NCBI GenBank assembly: GCA_027063325.1
Contig: JAMOSA010000253.1
Span: forward strand, 1 to 32,029
From: Campylobacteraceae bacterium
Lineage (GTDB): Bacteria > Campylobacterota > Campylobacteria > Campylobacterales > Sulfurovaceae
Length of the DNA stretch: 32,029 bases
Reading direction: 5' to 3'
The first letter of the stretch is position 1. The number at the start of each line of letters is the position of its first letter. Shown here in pieces: positions 6,667 through 15,802 of the stretch. Under the pieces are notes generated by a model. The model made no database searches. It was not told the DNA's origin and saw only the letters and a program-made list of their open reading frames with translations. The position numbers were made by a program, and so were the translations under genes.

Positions 6667-8937
6667 ATGAATGAAGTAAAGAAAAAAGAGATAACACTAA
6701 CCATTGACGGCAAAAAGATAAAGAGTGAGTGGGGTAAAACAATACTTGAGGTAGCCAGAGAGAATGGTATATATATACCTACTATGTGTTACCTTAGCAA
6801 AGTAGAACCTATTGCTTCATGTCGTATGTGTGTTGTAGAGGTAGAGGGAGTAGATGGTATGATACTCTCTTGCCAGGAAAAAGCAGTTGATGGTGCCAAT
6901 ATTACTACCTCTAATGATGCTCTGTTTCGTGAGAGACAAAAGATTATGGAGCTTTATGATGTAAATCACCCACTTGAGTGTGGTGTATGTGACAAGAGTG
7001 GAGAGTGTGATTTACAAAATAAAACTTTAGAGTATGGAGTAGATGCCCAAGAGTTTGCCGCAAAAGATCAGCACAGACCTATGCAAAACTGGGGATTTGT
7101 CAGCTATGATCCATCTCTTTGTATTATGTGCGAAAGATGTGTCAGAGTATGTAATGAGATAGTAGGTGATGAAGCTTTGCAAATCAGTGTAGGCGGATAC
7201 AAATCTACTATTATCAATGTCAAACAGGATGAAGATTGTGCCGAGTGTGGTGAGTGTATGGCAGTATGTCCTGTTGGTGCATTGGTAAGTACAGATTTCA
7301 AATACACTTCAAATGCCTGGGAGCTTGATAAGATTCCAGCAAGTTGTGTACATTGCAGCAGTCACTGTCAATTATATTATGATGTCAAACATACAAGCAT
7401 AGATAGTCCGGAGCCAAAAATATACAGAGTAACAAATGATTTTGAATTTAGTTCACTCTGTGGGGCAGGTAGATTTGGATATGACTTTGAAAACAGAACT
7501 GCTACAAAAGAGAGTAACAAACTAAAAGAGGCTGTTGAAGCCTTCAAAAGAGCAGATACCATAAGATTTTCATCTATGATTACCAATGAAGAGGCACTTT
7601 TGTTGCAAAAGATTGCAAAGAGTGTAGATGCCAGGCTTGTATGTGATGATGCTATAGGTTATCAAAAGTTTATGAAAGCATACTCAAGTGTCAGTGGTAA
7701 ATCATTGTATGGTGCTACACTGGATACTCTCAAAAAGTCTCAAATGGTAGTTATTCTTGGTACAAGAGTTTATGATGATGCACCAATGGTAAAGTATGCA
7801 ATAACCAGTGCTGTAAAAAGAGAAAAAGCTCAGGTTGTATATTTGCACCCTATAGAGGATAATAGAATACAAAATCTTGTTACTCAATTTATCAAGTATG
7901 AAGTTGGCAGTGAAGAGGGTGTAGTATCACTGCTTGCGGATACTTTGATTAAAAAAGATGGCTTGGATAAATCAATAAAATCTCTTTTGGATTCACTTGA
8001 TATTGGGTATTTGAGTGCAGAGAGTAATGTATCTGAAGAGGAGCTTGAACAGTTAAAAGCCAAAATGTGGAAGAGAAAGAGATTTACTTTGGTAGTGGGA
8101 GAAGATCTTTATAATCATCCTGAGGTTGAGAATATTGCCAGGTTTATAGCTCTTATTGAAAAGTATAGTGATTTTGATCTTATTGCGATACCACCTGCAT
8201 CAAATACTCTTGGAGTATCACTCATTTGTGAATTGGATGAGAGTGCTAGTGGTTATATAGTCGGATACAATGCACCTGGTGATTATACTCTAAGTGCATT
8301 GGGTGATGGTGATATTGATATGCCTTCACTCAATCAACAGGAGGGAACATTTGTATCTATAGATAAGAGGGTAGTGCCTACACATCCTGCTCTTCCATAC
8401 AGTGGGTATGAATTGCTTGATATTGCAAAAGAGCTTGGTGAGAGTAGTGAATATATTATAGAGTTTACTCCATCTTTGCCAACTAAGAAAGGATTTAAGA
8501 GTATAAACTTTGATGATTTACCAGACTATTTTGATGTTACTGGCAAATCACACAGAGGTTATGAGCTTGATATGGTTGAGTGTGAGAGTGGTTCATTGCC
8601 AAGTGAGCCTCAAGAGATAGATAGTTATGATGGTACTATTGTATATAGATGTAACAGTGGCAGAGCATTCAACCCATTTACAAGCAAGTGTGAACAATTA
8701 AAAGAGAATGAAGTTACTTTGAGAGGTTCTGCACAATTTGCAATAGCTGCAAAATTGAGTGATGGGGATAGTGTAAAATTCACAATTGATGGTATAGATT
8801 ACCAAAGAGTGTTTAGCATTGATACATCTTTGAAAGGAACCATAGCTCTTAACCCGATTTTCGATATTGGATTAAGTAGCTTTGCGTTATCCTCTTATAG
8901 ATTTACCAAAGTAAAAATAGAAAAGACAGGGCAGTAG
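6667..8937 (+). CDS. nuoG: NADH-quinone oxidoreductase subunit G, copy 1 (NuoG1)
   Basis: NuoG is the large iron-sulfur subunit that carries electrons through the peripheral arm. In this 756-residue copy every cluster site is intact: N1b [2Fe-2S] Cys41, 52, 55, 69; N5 His101, Cys105, 108, 114; N4/N6-type 4Fe-4S sites Cys152-155-158-162 and Cys191-194-197-201; and N7-type Cys227, 230, 234, 265. The remainder is a degenerate molybdopterin-oxidoreductase fold without obvious cofactor residues, as expected for NuoG. It starts 1 nt after the flavoprotein stop and ends 1 nt before the second copy. It is clearly paralogous to the next gene over its whole length. Confidence 0.93.
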   Translation: MNEVKKKEITLTIDGKKIKSEWGKTILEVARENGIYIPTMCYLSKVEPIASCRMCVVEVEGVDGMILSCQEKAVDGANITTSNDALFRERQKIMELYDVNHPLECGVCDKSGECDLQNKTLEYGVDAQEFAAKDQHRPMQNWGFVSYDPSLCIMCERCVRVCNEIVGDEALQISVGGYKSTIINVKQDEDCAECGECMAVCPVGALVSTDFKYTSNAWELDKIPASCVHCSSHCQLYYDVKHTSIDSPEPKIYRVTNDFEFSSLCGAGRFGYDFENRTATKESNKLKEAVEAFKRADTIRFSSMITNEEALLLQKIAKSVDARLVCDDAIGYQKFMKAYSSVSGKSLYGATLDTLKKSQMVVILGTRVYDDAPMVKYAITSAVKREKAQVVYLHPIEDNRIQNLVTQFIKYEVGSEEGVVSLLADTLIKKDGLDKSIKSLLDSLDIGYLSAESNVSEEELEQLKAKMWKRKRFTLVVGEDLYNHPEVENIARFIALIEKYSDFDLIAIPPASNTLGVSLICELDESASGYIVGYNAPGDYTLSALGDGDIDMPSLNQQEGTFVSIDKRVVPTHPALPYSGYELLDIAKELGESSEYIIEFTPSLPTKKGFKSINFDDLPDYFDVTGKSHRGYELDMVECESGSLPSEPQEIDSYDGTIVYRCNSGRAFNPFTSKCEQLKENEVTLRGSAQFAIAAKLSDGDSVKFTIDGIDYQRVFSIDTSLKGTIALNPIFDIGLSSFALSSYRFTKVKIEKTGQ

Positions 8938-8938
8938 T

Positions 8939-11404
8939 ATGAGTAAAAAAGAGATCACAATCACCATTGATGGTGTAGAGTGTAAAACATATGAGGGTGA
9001 GTATGTTCTCAATGCAGCTAGAGCAAATGGTATATTTATTCCTGCCATTTGTTATCTAACACGCTGTTCACCCACTCTTGCTTGTCGTATATGTCTGGTA
9101 GAGGCTGATGGTAAACGGGTATATGCCTGTAATGCCAAAGCAAAAGATGGTATGAATATCATAACCGAAAATGAAGAGATTCTTGAAGAAAGAAGAGCTA
9201 TCATGGAGGTGTATGATGTAAACCACCCTCTACAGTGTGGCGTATGTGATCAGCATGGTGAGTGTGAGTTGCAGAATTATACTCTTGAACTTGAGGTGGA
9301 CTCTCAACACTTTGCTATACAAGATACCAAAAGAGAGACCAAAAACTGGAGTACAGTACTTCACTATGATGCAGGTTTGTGTATCGTATGTGAAAGGTGT
9401 GTGACTGTATGTAAGGATATGATAGGTGATAGTGCCATCAAAACTGGTCCAAGAGGCGGACCGGCTGTAGATAAGGGGTATAAAGAGAGTACTCCAAAAG
9501 ATGCTTATGCAATGTGGAACAAGTTGCAAAAATCTATTATTATCCCAAGCAATGGTACAGAGCATACAAATTGTTCAGATTGTGGAGAGTGTACGGCTGT
9601 ATGTCCAGTTGGTGCATTGACCGAGAGAGATTTTGTATATAAAGCCAACCCTTGGGAGTTAAAAAATATTCCAGCAACCTGTGCTCACTGTAGCAGTGGT
9701 TGTCATCTATACTATGAGACCAGATTTGAGAGTATAGATAATCCAAAAGAGGTTATATTTAGAGTAAAAAATGAGTGGAATTATCAATCTCTTTGTGGTG
9801 CAGGTAGATTTGGATATGATTATGAAAATAGTGATGTTACCAAAGATACAGAGGCATTTAACAAAGCAGTAGAGGCATTGAAAAAGGCTGATACTATTAG
9901 ATTCAATTCAACCATTACAAATGAAGAGGCACTAATGCTTCAAACTCTCAAAGAGAAGTTGGGTATAAAGCTTTATAACCCAGAAGCTAGAGCATTTCAG
10001 AAGTTTTTGAATGAGTATGCAAAAGTATCTGGTAAATCTCTATATCCAGATGATTTCAAAACTATTATGCAAGAGAGTGATTTTGTAATAAGTCTAGGCT
10101 CAAAGCTTAGAAATGATAATCCAAATGCCAGATATGTATTCAATAATGTTCAAAAGATGAATAAGGGAGCTGGTATATACTTCCATCCAGTTGGAGATAC
10201 TCTTGTTCCTACTTTTGGCAAGAGTGTAGAGACTTTTGAGCATAAAGTGGGTGATGAAGAGGCAGCTTTATATCTAATCCTGGATCTCTTTGCAGACAAA
10301 TCAAAACTACCTTCGGATGTGGTTGATTATCTAAGCTCTTTCCACGAAGAAAGAACCAAGAAAATCAAAGAGAAGGTAATGGAAGAGGTTACTGAAATCG
10401 TAGTTGACAAAGAGAGTGGCAAAGAGAAAGAAGTTACCAAAAAAGTTCCAAAGATGGTGACAAAAGAGGTAACTTATGACCACAATCTATTGGTTGAGAG
10501 ACTCGGAGGAGATGCAGTAAACTTTGAAGATACATTTGCAAAGATGAATAAAAAGAAGAGCAATTATGCATTAATGGTAGGAGAGGATCTCTATTTCCAT
10601 CCAAACTACAAAAACATAATAGCTCTTATAGCTTTGGTAGAGCAAAGCTGTGGTATGAAACTGGCTATGATTCCACCAAAATCAAACTCATTGGGTGTAT
10701 CACTAATTTGTGATTTGGATGATGAGTGCAGTGGTTATGTAGTAGGTTACAATGAAAACGGTGACTTTAGACTCTCAGCTCTTGGAGATGGTGATTTGGA
10801 TATGCCAGCACTCAATCAGCAAGAGGGTACAATGACTACCATGAACAAAAGAGTAGTACCTACAAATGCGGCTTTGGAGTATGGTGGATATGAGTTGAAT
10901 GATTTGATGAATGCTTTGGGATTTGGCAAGAGATACACTATTGACTGGACTGCATCTTTGCCGGTAGAGAAAGGATTCCAAGCAGTCTGCTTTGATGATT
11001 TGAAAGATGGCTTCTTAAATGATGGTAGTGAAGTTAGAGGATATGAACTTACTTCAATATCACAAGATAGAGTTGATTTTGATGTAGCAAAAATTGATGA
11101 TAATACACTTATTGAAGGTGAGATTGCATACAGATGTAATCCACAAAGACAGTTTAATGACTTTACTAACAAAGCTCATCAAATATTTGAAGCTTTTGCA
11201 CTCTATGCATCTCCAGCAAGAGCCAAAGAGTTGGGCGAGAGAGTAGAAGTTGTTTTTGAGAATGGCTCACTCACACTTGATGTGGTTGAAGATGACAGAA
11301 TGAGTGGAGATATTGTTGAGATTCCGGATTTTAGAAGTGCTGAAGATGTCATTAGCCTTTTTGGCGACAGACGATATGCTAAAGTAACTATCAAAAAGGT
11401 GTAA
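8939..11404 (+). CDS. nuoG: NADH-quinone oxidoreductase subunit G, copy 2 (NuoG2)
   Basis: This is a second complete NuoG of 821 residues, directly after the first. Cluster ligands are all present: Cys38, 49, 52, 64; His96, Cys100, 103, 109; Cys148, 151, 154, 158; Cys212, 215, 218, 222; Cys248, 251, 255, 286. Shared blocks such as NSLGVSLICDLD, GDGD.DMP.LNQQEGT and KRVVPT show common origin with copy 1. Two insertions distinguish it: about 25 residues between the 4Fe-4S motifs (about 172-208), and a highly charged Lys/Glu/Val-rich stretch at about 465-515. It may be the form that binds a different partner, or both copies may be present in one enzyme; the sequence alone cannot tell. Confidence 0.93.
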   Translation: MSKKEITITIDGVECKTYEGEYVLNAARANGIFIPAICYLTRCSPTLACRICLVEADGKRVYACNAKAKDGMNIITENEEILEERRAIMEVYDVNHPLQCGVCDQHGECELQNYTLELEVDSQHFAIQDTKRETKNWSTVLHYDAGLCIVCERCVTVCKDMIGDSAIKTGPRGGPAVDKGYKESTPKDAYAMWNKLQKSIIIPSNGTEHTNCSDCGECTAVCPVGALTERDFVYKANPWELKNIPATCAHCSSGCHLYYETRFESIDNPKEVIFRVKNEWNYQSLCGAGRFGYDYENSDVTKDTEAFNKAVEALKKADTIRFNSTITNEEALMLQTLKEKLGIKLYNPEARAFQKFLNEYAKVSGKSLYPDDFKTIMQESDFVISLGSKLRNDNPNARYVFNNVQKMNKGAGIYFHPVGDTLVPTFGKSVETFEHKVGDEEAALYLILDLFADKSKLPSDVVDYLSSFHEERTKKIKEKVMEEVTEIVVDKESGKEKEVTKKVPKMVTKEVTYDHNLLVERLGGDAVNFEDTFAKMNKKKSNYALMVGEDLYFHPNYKNIIALIALVEQSCGMKLAMIPPKSNSLGVSLICDLDDECSGYVVGYNENGDFRLSALGDGDLDMPALNQQEGTMTTMNKRVVPTNAALEYGGYELNDLMNALGFGKRYTIDWTASLPVEKGFQAVCFDDLKDGFLNDGSEVRGYELTSISQDRVDFDVAKIDDNTLIEGEIAYRCNPQRQFNDFTNKAHQIFEAFALYASPARAKELGERVEVVFENGSLTLDVVEDDRMSGDIVEIPDFRSAEDVISLFGDRRYAKVTIKKV

Positions 11405-11406
11405 AG

Positions 11407-12396
11407 ATGGATGGATATATCATAGGAACAATCATCAAAGCGATATTGGTTTTAGCAATCATATCTGCTTTGGCAGGTTTTGGTACCTATTTGGAGAGAA
11501 AAGTGCTTGCCTTTATGCAAAGAAGACTAGGACCTATGCATGTTGGTCCTTATGGTCTGTTGCAATTGGCAGCTGATGGTATAAAACTCTTTACAAAAGA
11601 GGATTTTATACCAAGTGGAGCAAATAGACTCATATTTATGATAGCACCAATTATTACAGCAGCTACTGCATTTATAGCTCTTGCTGCTGTACCATTGCTT
11701 CCTGAATTTGAATTGTTTGGAGTGACTGTAAGACCAATAGTAGCAGACTTGAATATTGGAATACTCTTTGTACTTGGTATGATGGCAGCAGGGTTATATG
11801 GTCCTTTACTTGCTGGTATGGCACAGAAAAACAAGTGGGGATTGCTTGGAGCTGCTAGAACTGCAATTCAGTTTTTGAGTTATGAAGTTGTTACAGGTCT
11901 TTCAATACTGGCTCCTATTATGATAGTAGGATCTTTGTCTTTGATAGATTTTAACAATTATCAAAGTGAAGGTATAGGCTCTTGGCTTATCTGGCAACAG
12001 CCTGTTGCATTTATTCTGTTTTTAATTGCAGGATATGCAGAGACAAACAGAACTCCATTTGACCTTTTGGAGCATGAAGCTGAGATTGTAGCTGGTTATG
12101 CTACTGAATATAGTGGTATGAGATGGGGAATGTTCTTTATTGGTGAGTATGCCAATATGATTACAATAGGCTTTTTGGCTTCAATTGTATTCCTTGGTGG
12201 ATTTAACTCTTGGGGCTTTATACCAGGAGGATTGGCAATTATACTAAAGGTATCATTCTTCTTCTTCTTGATGTTGTGGGTTCGTGCCTCTTGGCCTCAT
12301 ATCAGACCAGATCAATTGATGTGGCTGTGTTGGAAAGTATTGATGCCATTAGCAGTAATCAATGTGACCTTGACTGGTCTATGGATGATGGTATAA
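11407..12396 (+). CDS. nuoH: NADH-quinone oxidoreductase subunit H (NuoH)
   Basis: NuoH is the membrane subunit that forms the quinone entry channel and the start of the proton path. The 329-residue protein has about eight membrane segments. It carries the family signature ERKVLAFMQRRLGPMHVGP near 31-49, ADGIKLFTKEDFIP near 56-69, and the cytosolic loop ETNRTPFDLLEHEAEIVAGY with its acidic cluster, followed by TEYSGMRW. The start is 2 nt after the nuoG2 stop, with AAAAGGTG just upstream. Normal length and motifs; assignment is secure. Confidence 0.96.
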   Translation: MDGYIIGTIIKAILVLAIISALAGFGTYLERKVLAFMQRRLGPMHVGPYGLLQLAADGIKLFTKEDFIPSGANRLIFMIAPIITAATAFIALAAVPLLPEFELFGVTVRPIVADLNIGILFVLGMMAAGLYGPLLAGMAQKNKWGLLGAARTAIQFLSYEVVTGLSILAPIMIVGSLSLIDFNNYQSEGIGSWLIWQQPVAFILFLIAGYAETNRTPFDLLEHEAEIVAGYATEYSGMRWGMFFIGEYANMITIGFLASIVFLGGFNSWGFIPGGLAIILKVSFFFFLMLWVRASWPHIRPDQLMWLCWKVLMPLAVINVTLTGLWMMV

Positions 12397-12406
12397 GGAG
12401 GATAAT

Positions 12407-13030
12407 ATGAGCTTAGAAGAGTTTAAAAATAGAAATGTAGGTGAACAGAACTATCGATTGGTTGATGTGGGGCAGACTCCACAAACAGGTATGGAGAAGT
12501 TTGAACAAGTTGTAAAAAGAGCAGTAAAATTGGAACTTTTTACAGGGTTGAAAGTAACTTTCAGAGAGATGTTTAAAGCTCTCTTTGGTGGTCAGATGCA
12601 TACTACAAAGTATCCATTTGAAAAGTTGCCAATAGCACCAAGATATAGAGCAATACATGAGATGAAGAGACTTCTTGAGAGTGGTCACTACAGATGTATT
12701 GGGTGTGGATTGTGTGAAAAGATATGTATAGCCAATTGTATCAGAATGGATACAAGATATGATGAGAATCAAAGAAAAGAGGTTAGTGAATATACTATCA
12801 ATTTTGGTAGATGTATCTTTTGTGGATATTGTGCAGAGGTGTGTCCAGAACTTGCAATTGTGCATGGAGGAAGATATGAAACAGCCAGCGAACAAAGAGC
12901 AAGTTACTCTACATTTGAAGATATGCTAACACCACTAGATCAGTTGGCTCAACAGAGTGAGTTTCCTGGTTTTGGTGCAGTATCTGATGATGCAGACAAA
13001 AAGATCAAAAAAACACCGTTGGCATATTAA
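12407..13030 (+). CDS. nuoI: NADH-quinone oxidoreductase subunit I (NuoI), 2x[4Fe-4S]
   Basis: NuoI is an 8Fe ferredoxin-like subunit carrying clusters N6a and N6b, which link NuoG to N2 in NuoB. Two binding motifs are visible: Cys97-x2-Cys100-x2-Cys103-x3-Cys107 and Cys136-x2-Cys139-x2-Cys142-x3-Cys146. The proline that normally follows the first motif is replaced (CIAN instead of CP), while the second keeps CPELAI. The 207-residue length includes an N-terminal extension of about 60 residues with an amphipathic segment (FTGLKVTFREMFKALFGG) that should lie on the membrane. GGAGG precedes the ATG. Confidence 0.96.
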   Translation: MSLEEFKNRNVGEQNYRLVDVGQTPQTGMEKFEQVVKRAVKLELFTGLKVTFREMFKALFGGQMHTTKYPFEKLPIAPRYRAIHEMKRLLESGHYRCIGCGLCEKICIANCIRMDTRYDENQRKEVSEYTINFGRCIFCGYCAEVCPELAIVHGGRYETASEQRASYSTFEDMLTPLDQLAQQSEFPGFGAVSDDADKKIKKTPLAY

Positions 13031-13036
13031 GGAGTC

Positions 13037-13591
13037 ATGATGGAAACTTTTGCATTTTACTTTTTTGCGGTATCAATAACCGCACTTTTTGCCGTAACGG
13101 TATGGAGTAAGAACATACTATATGCTATGACTTCATTAGCAGCTGGTATGGTGCTTATATCAGGTCTCTTCTTTATATTGGGAGCAGACTTTTTGGGTGT
13201 AGTTCAACTCATTGTATATGTAGGTGCTGTTATGGCTCTGTACTCATTTGCAATGATGTTTTTTGATGCTACTGGAGAGATCAAAGAAAAACATAGCCAT
13301 CCAGGATTGGTGTTTTTGCTTGGTGGATTATCTGCTGTAGTGATGGTAGTAATCTTTGCAGCACCAGTAATTGGAGCTTCAGCACCATCATTCTATCCAC
13401 CAGTTGAGGGAGCTACAAATCCACAGGCTGTTGGTTTGGTTCTGTTTACCAAATATCTTGTACCATTTGAAGTAGCTGCTGTTATGTTGTTGGTTGCAAT
13501 GATAGCCGGAATTATCCTAGCCGGTAAAAAGATGGATACAAGTATTACGGAAGTAACCGATGATATCGGTGACACTAATGAAAGGATATAA
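13037..13591 (+). CDS. nuoJ: NADH-quinone oxidoreductase subunit J (NuoJ)
   Basis: NuoJ is a small membrane subunit whose third helix contains the pi-bulge that controls proton transfer. The 184-residue protein has five hydrophobic segments. The diagnostic VVQLIVYVGAVMALYSFAMM-type helix lies near residues 55-74, and LFTKYLVPFEVAAVMLLVAM near 136-155. GGAG sits upstream of tandem ATGs at 13037 and 13040; either could be used. Spacing to nuoK is 2 nt. Confidence 0.95.
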   Translation: MMETFAFYFFAVSITALFAVTVWSKNILYAMTSLAAGMVLISGLFFILGADFLGVVQLIVYVGAVMALYSFAMMFFDATGEIKEKHSHPGLVFLLGGLSAVVMVVIFAAPVIGASAPSFYPPVEGATNPQAVGLVLFTKYLVPFEVAAVMLLVAMIAGIILAGKKMDTSITEVTDDIGDTNERI

Positions 13592-13593
13592 TT

Positions 13594-13896
13594 ATGGTAG
13601 GGTTAAATGAATATCTCATACTATCAGCTATTCTCTTTTCAATTGGTGTGGTAGGGGTAATCCGTAGAAAAAATTTGCTGATGCTATTTTTTGCTACTGA
13701 GATTATGTTAAATGCAGCAAATATTGCATTTGCAGCAATTTCAAGCTATCACAACGATTTGACAGGACAGATGTTTGCATTCTTTATTGTTGCTGTAGCA
13801 GCAAGTGAAGTTGCTGTAGGCTTGGGACTATTGATACTCATATACAAAAAGTATGGTACATTAGATCTCGATAACTTTACAGTCTTGAAGGGGTAA
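13594..13896 (+). CDS. nuoK: NADH-quinone oxidoreductase subunit K (NuoK)
   Basis: NuoK is the smallest antiporter-like membrane subunit, with three helices and two buried glutamates needed for proton pumping. Here the 100-residue protein carries both: one in ATEIMLNAANIAF (helix 2) and one in AASEVAVGLGLLILIYK (helix 3). Length is exactly that expected. A GAAAGGA ribosome site precedes the ATG, and it ends 2 nt before nuoL. Confidence 0.96.
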   Translation: MVGLNEYLILSAILFSIGVVGVIRRKNLLMLFFATEIMLNAANIAFAAISSYHNDLTGQMFAFFIVAVAASEVAVGLGLLILIYKKYGTLDLDNFTVLKG

Positions 13897-13898
13897 CG

Positions 13899-15791
13899 AT
13901 GGAAACATTAGTATATACGGCACTCTTTGCACCATTAGTCAGTTCGCTTTTTGCGGCTCTATTTGGTATGACTCCGAAGAGACAGTTTGTAGGCATCGTA
14001 ACCTCACTGTTGCTATTTGTCTCATTTGTCTCTTCGGCTCTATTACTGGATTATGTAATGGAGTTTGGCTCAATCCATGTAACTATGATGGATTGGATTG
14101 TTGCAGGTGATATGAGTGTACCATTTGGATTTAATGTAGATCAAGTAACTGCGGTAATGATGACAGTTGTTACATTGGTATCTACAGTGGTACATATCTA
14201 CTCAAATGGATATATGGAGCATGATAAGGGCTTTAACAGATTCTTCTCATATCTATCAGCATTTGTATTTTCAATGATGGTACTTGTTATGAGTGACAAC
14301 TTCTTGGGTCTATTTATAGGTTGGGAAGGTGTTGGAGTCTGTTCTTGGTTGCTTATTGGCTTTTGGTACCACAAAGAGGATGTTGGTAGAGATGTAAATC
14401 CTTCAATATCTCCAGCTTGGGCAGCTAATGAAGCATTTATTATGAATAGAATTGCAGACTTGGGTATGCTTGTAGGAATTTTCCTAATATACTGGAATAT
14501 AGGTTCTCTTCAGTATGATGTAGTATTTAGTCATCTTGATGGTTTGAGTCATGGTATGCTTGTGGCTATTGGAATATTTTTATTCATCGGTGCTATGGGT
14601 AAATCGGCACAATTCCCACTACATACTTGGCTTGCTGATGCTATGGAGGGTCCTACTCCAGTATCTGCACTGATTCATGCTGCTACAATGGTAACAGCTG
14701 GTGTATATTTGGTAATTAGAGCAAACCCTTTGTATGATATGATTCCAGAAGTTGGTTACTTTATAGCAGCTCTTGGTACATTTGTAGCGATATTTGCAGC
14801 ATCAATGGCTCTTGTAAACAGAGACCTAAAGAGAATTATTGCATACTCAACTCTATCACAGCTTGGTTATATGTTTGCAGCTGCTGGTCTTGGAGCATAC
14901 TGGGTAGCTCTATTTCACCTAGCAGCTCATGCATTCTTTAAGGCACTTTTATTCTTGGGTGCTGGTAATGTGATGCATGCTATGCATGATGAACTTGATA
15001 TATTCAAAATGGGTGGACTCAAAAAGATTATGGGTTGGACATATGCATATATGGGTGTAGCCTCACTTGCACTTGCTGGTATTTGGCCACTTGCAGGTTT
15101 TTATTCAAAAGATACAATTTTAGAGGTTGCATTCAATGAGCATACCTATGGTATCTGGTTTATACTTTGGCTAACAGCTGGTCTTACAGCATTTTATAGC
15201 TTTAGATTGGTATTTTTGACATTTTGGAGTGATAGTAGATACAAAGAGTTTGGATTCCATCCACATGAAGTACAAAAGTATGTATTGTGGGCTATGGCAC
15301 CACTTGCAATTTTAGCAGTTGTATTTGGTTGGTATAAAGATAGTTTTATGGAGTTTGTAACAAGAACTCTTCCTCTATATGAGATGAGTGAACATACTCA
15401 CCATATGGTAGGAGTATTGATAGCTGTTACAACTTTGGTTGCTGTTGGTGGTATTGTAGTAGCTTATTTGATGTATAGTAGAAGACTCAAAAGGAATGAG
15501 AAGATTGAAAAATCTCTTCCATATAGAGTACTTTCAAATCAATACTACATTCCAATATTTTATGAAAAGGCATTCTCAAAGCCTTATGCAGAATTGTCTG
15601 ATATTGCATGGAAAGAGATAGATATGCAAGTAGTCGATGCTACAGTAGATGGTATTGCCCATCTAGTAGAAGAGAGTGGAGATGGTGCAAGAGGAATGCA
15701 AACTGGTAACCTTTCTGACTATCTCAAGTGGATGGCGTTTGGTGTAATTGCACTTGCAGTACTTGCTGTATTTGTCGCAATGAAGAGTTAA
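13899..15791 (+). CDS. nuoL: NADH-quinone oxidoreductase subunit L (NuoL)
   Basis: NuoL is the distal antiporter-like proton-pumping subunit and carries the long lateral helix. The 630-residue protein has multiple membrane segments. Key charged residues are in their usual contexts: glutamate in GWEGVGVCSWLLIGFW, lysine in MGKSAQFPLHTWLADAM, then EGPTPVSALIHAATMVTAG with its histidine, and KALLFLGAGNVMHAMH. The C-terminal 130 residues supply the amphipathic lateral helix and final anchor. AAGGGG precedes the start. The nuoM start lies 11 nt after the stop. Confidence 0.96.
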   Translation: METLVYTALFAPLVSSLFAALFGMTPKRQFVGIVTSLLLFVSFVSSALLLDYVMEFGSIHVTMMDWIVAGDMSVPFGFNVDQVTAVMMTVVTLVSTVVHIYSNGYMEHDKGFNRFFSYLSAFVFSMMVLVMSDNFLGLFIGWEGVGVCSWLLIGFWYHKEDVGRDVNPSISPAWAANEAFIMNRIADLGMLVGIFLIYWNIGSLQYDVVFSHLDGLSHGMLVAIGIFLFIGAMGKSAQFPLHTWLADAMEGPTPVSALIHAATMVTAGVYLVIRANPLYDMIPEVGYFIAALGTFVAIFAASMALVNRDLKRIIAYSTLSQLGYMFAAAGLGAYWVALFHLAAHAFFKALLFLGAGNVMHAMHDELDIFKMGGLKKIMGWTYAYMGVASLALAGIWPLAGFYSKDTILEVAFNEHTYGIWFILWLTAGLTAFYSFRLVFLTFWSDSRYKEFGFHPHEVQKYVLWAMAPLAILAVVFGWYKDSFMEFVTRTLPLYEMSEHTHHMVGVLIAVTTLVAVGGIVVAYLMYSRRLKRNEKIEKSLPYRVLSNQYYIPIFYEKAFSKPYAELSDIAWKEIDMQVVDATVDGIAHLVEESGDGARGMQTGNLSDYLKWMAFGVIALAVLAVFVAMKS

Positions 15792-15802
15792 GGAGAAATT
15801 AT

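Noticed and set aside
10816..11172. Minus-strand frame of 118 codons inside nuoG2
   Set aside because: It is antisense to conserved NuoG sequence. A similar shadow is expected from the codon bias of the gene.
12413..12895. Minus-strand frame of 160 codons inside nuoI
   Set aside because: It mirrors a strongly conserved NuoI reading frame. The Cys/Ser/His/Thr-rich translation is typical of an antisense shadow.
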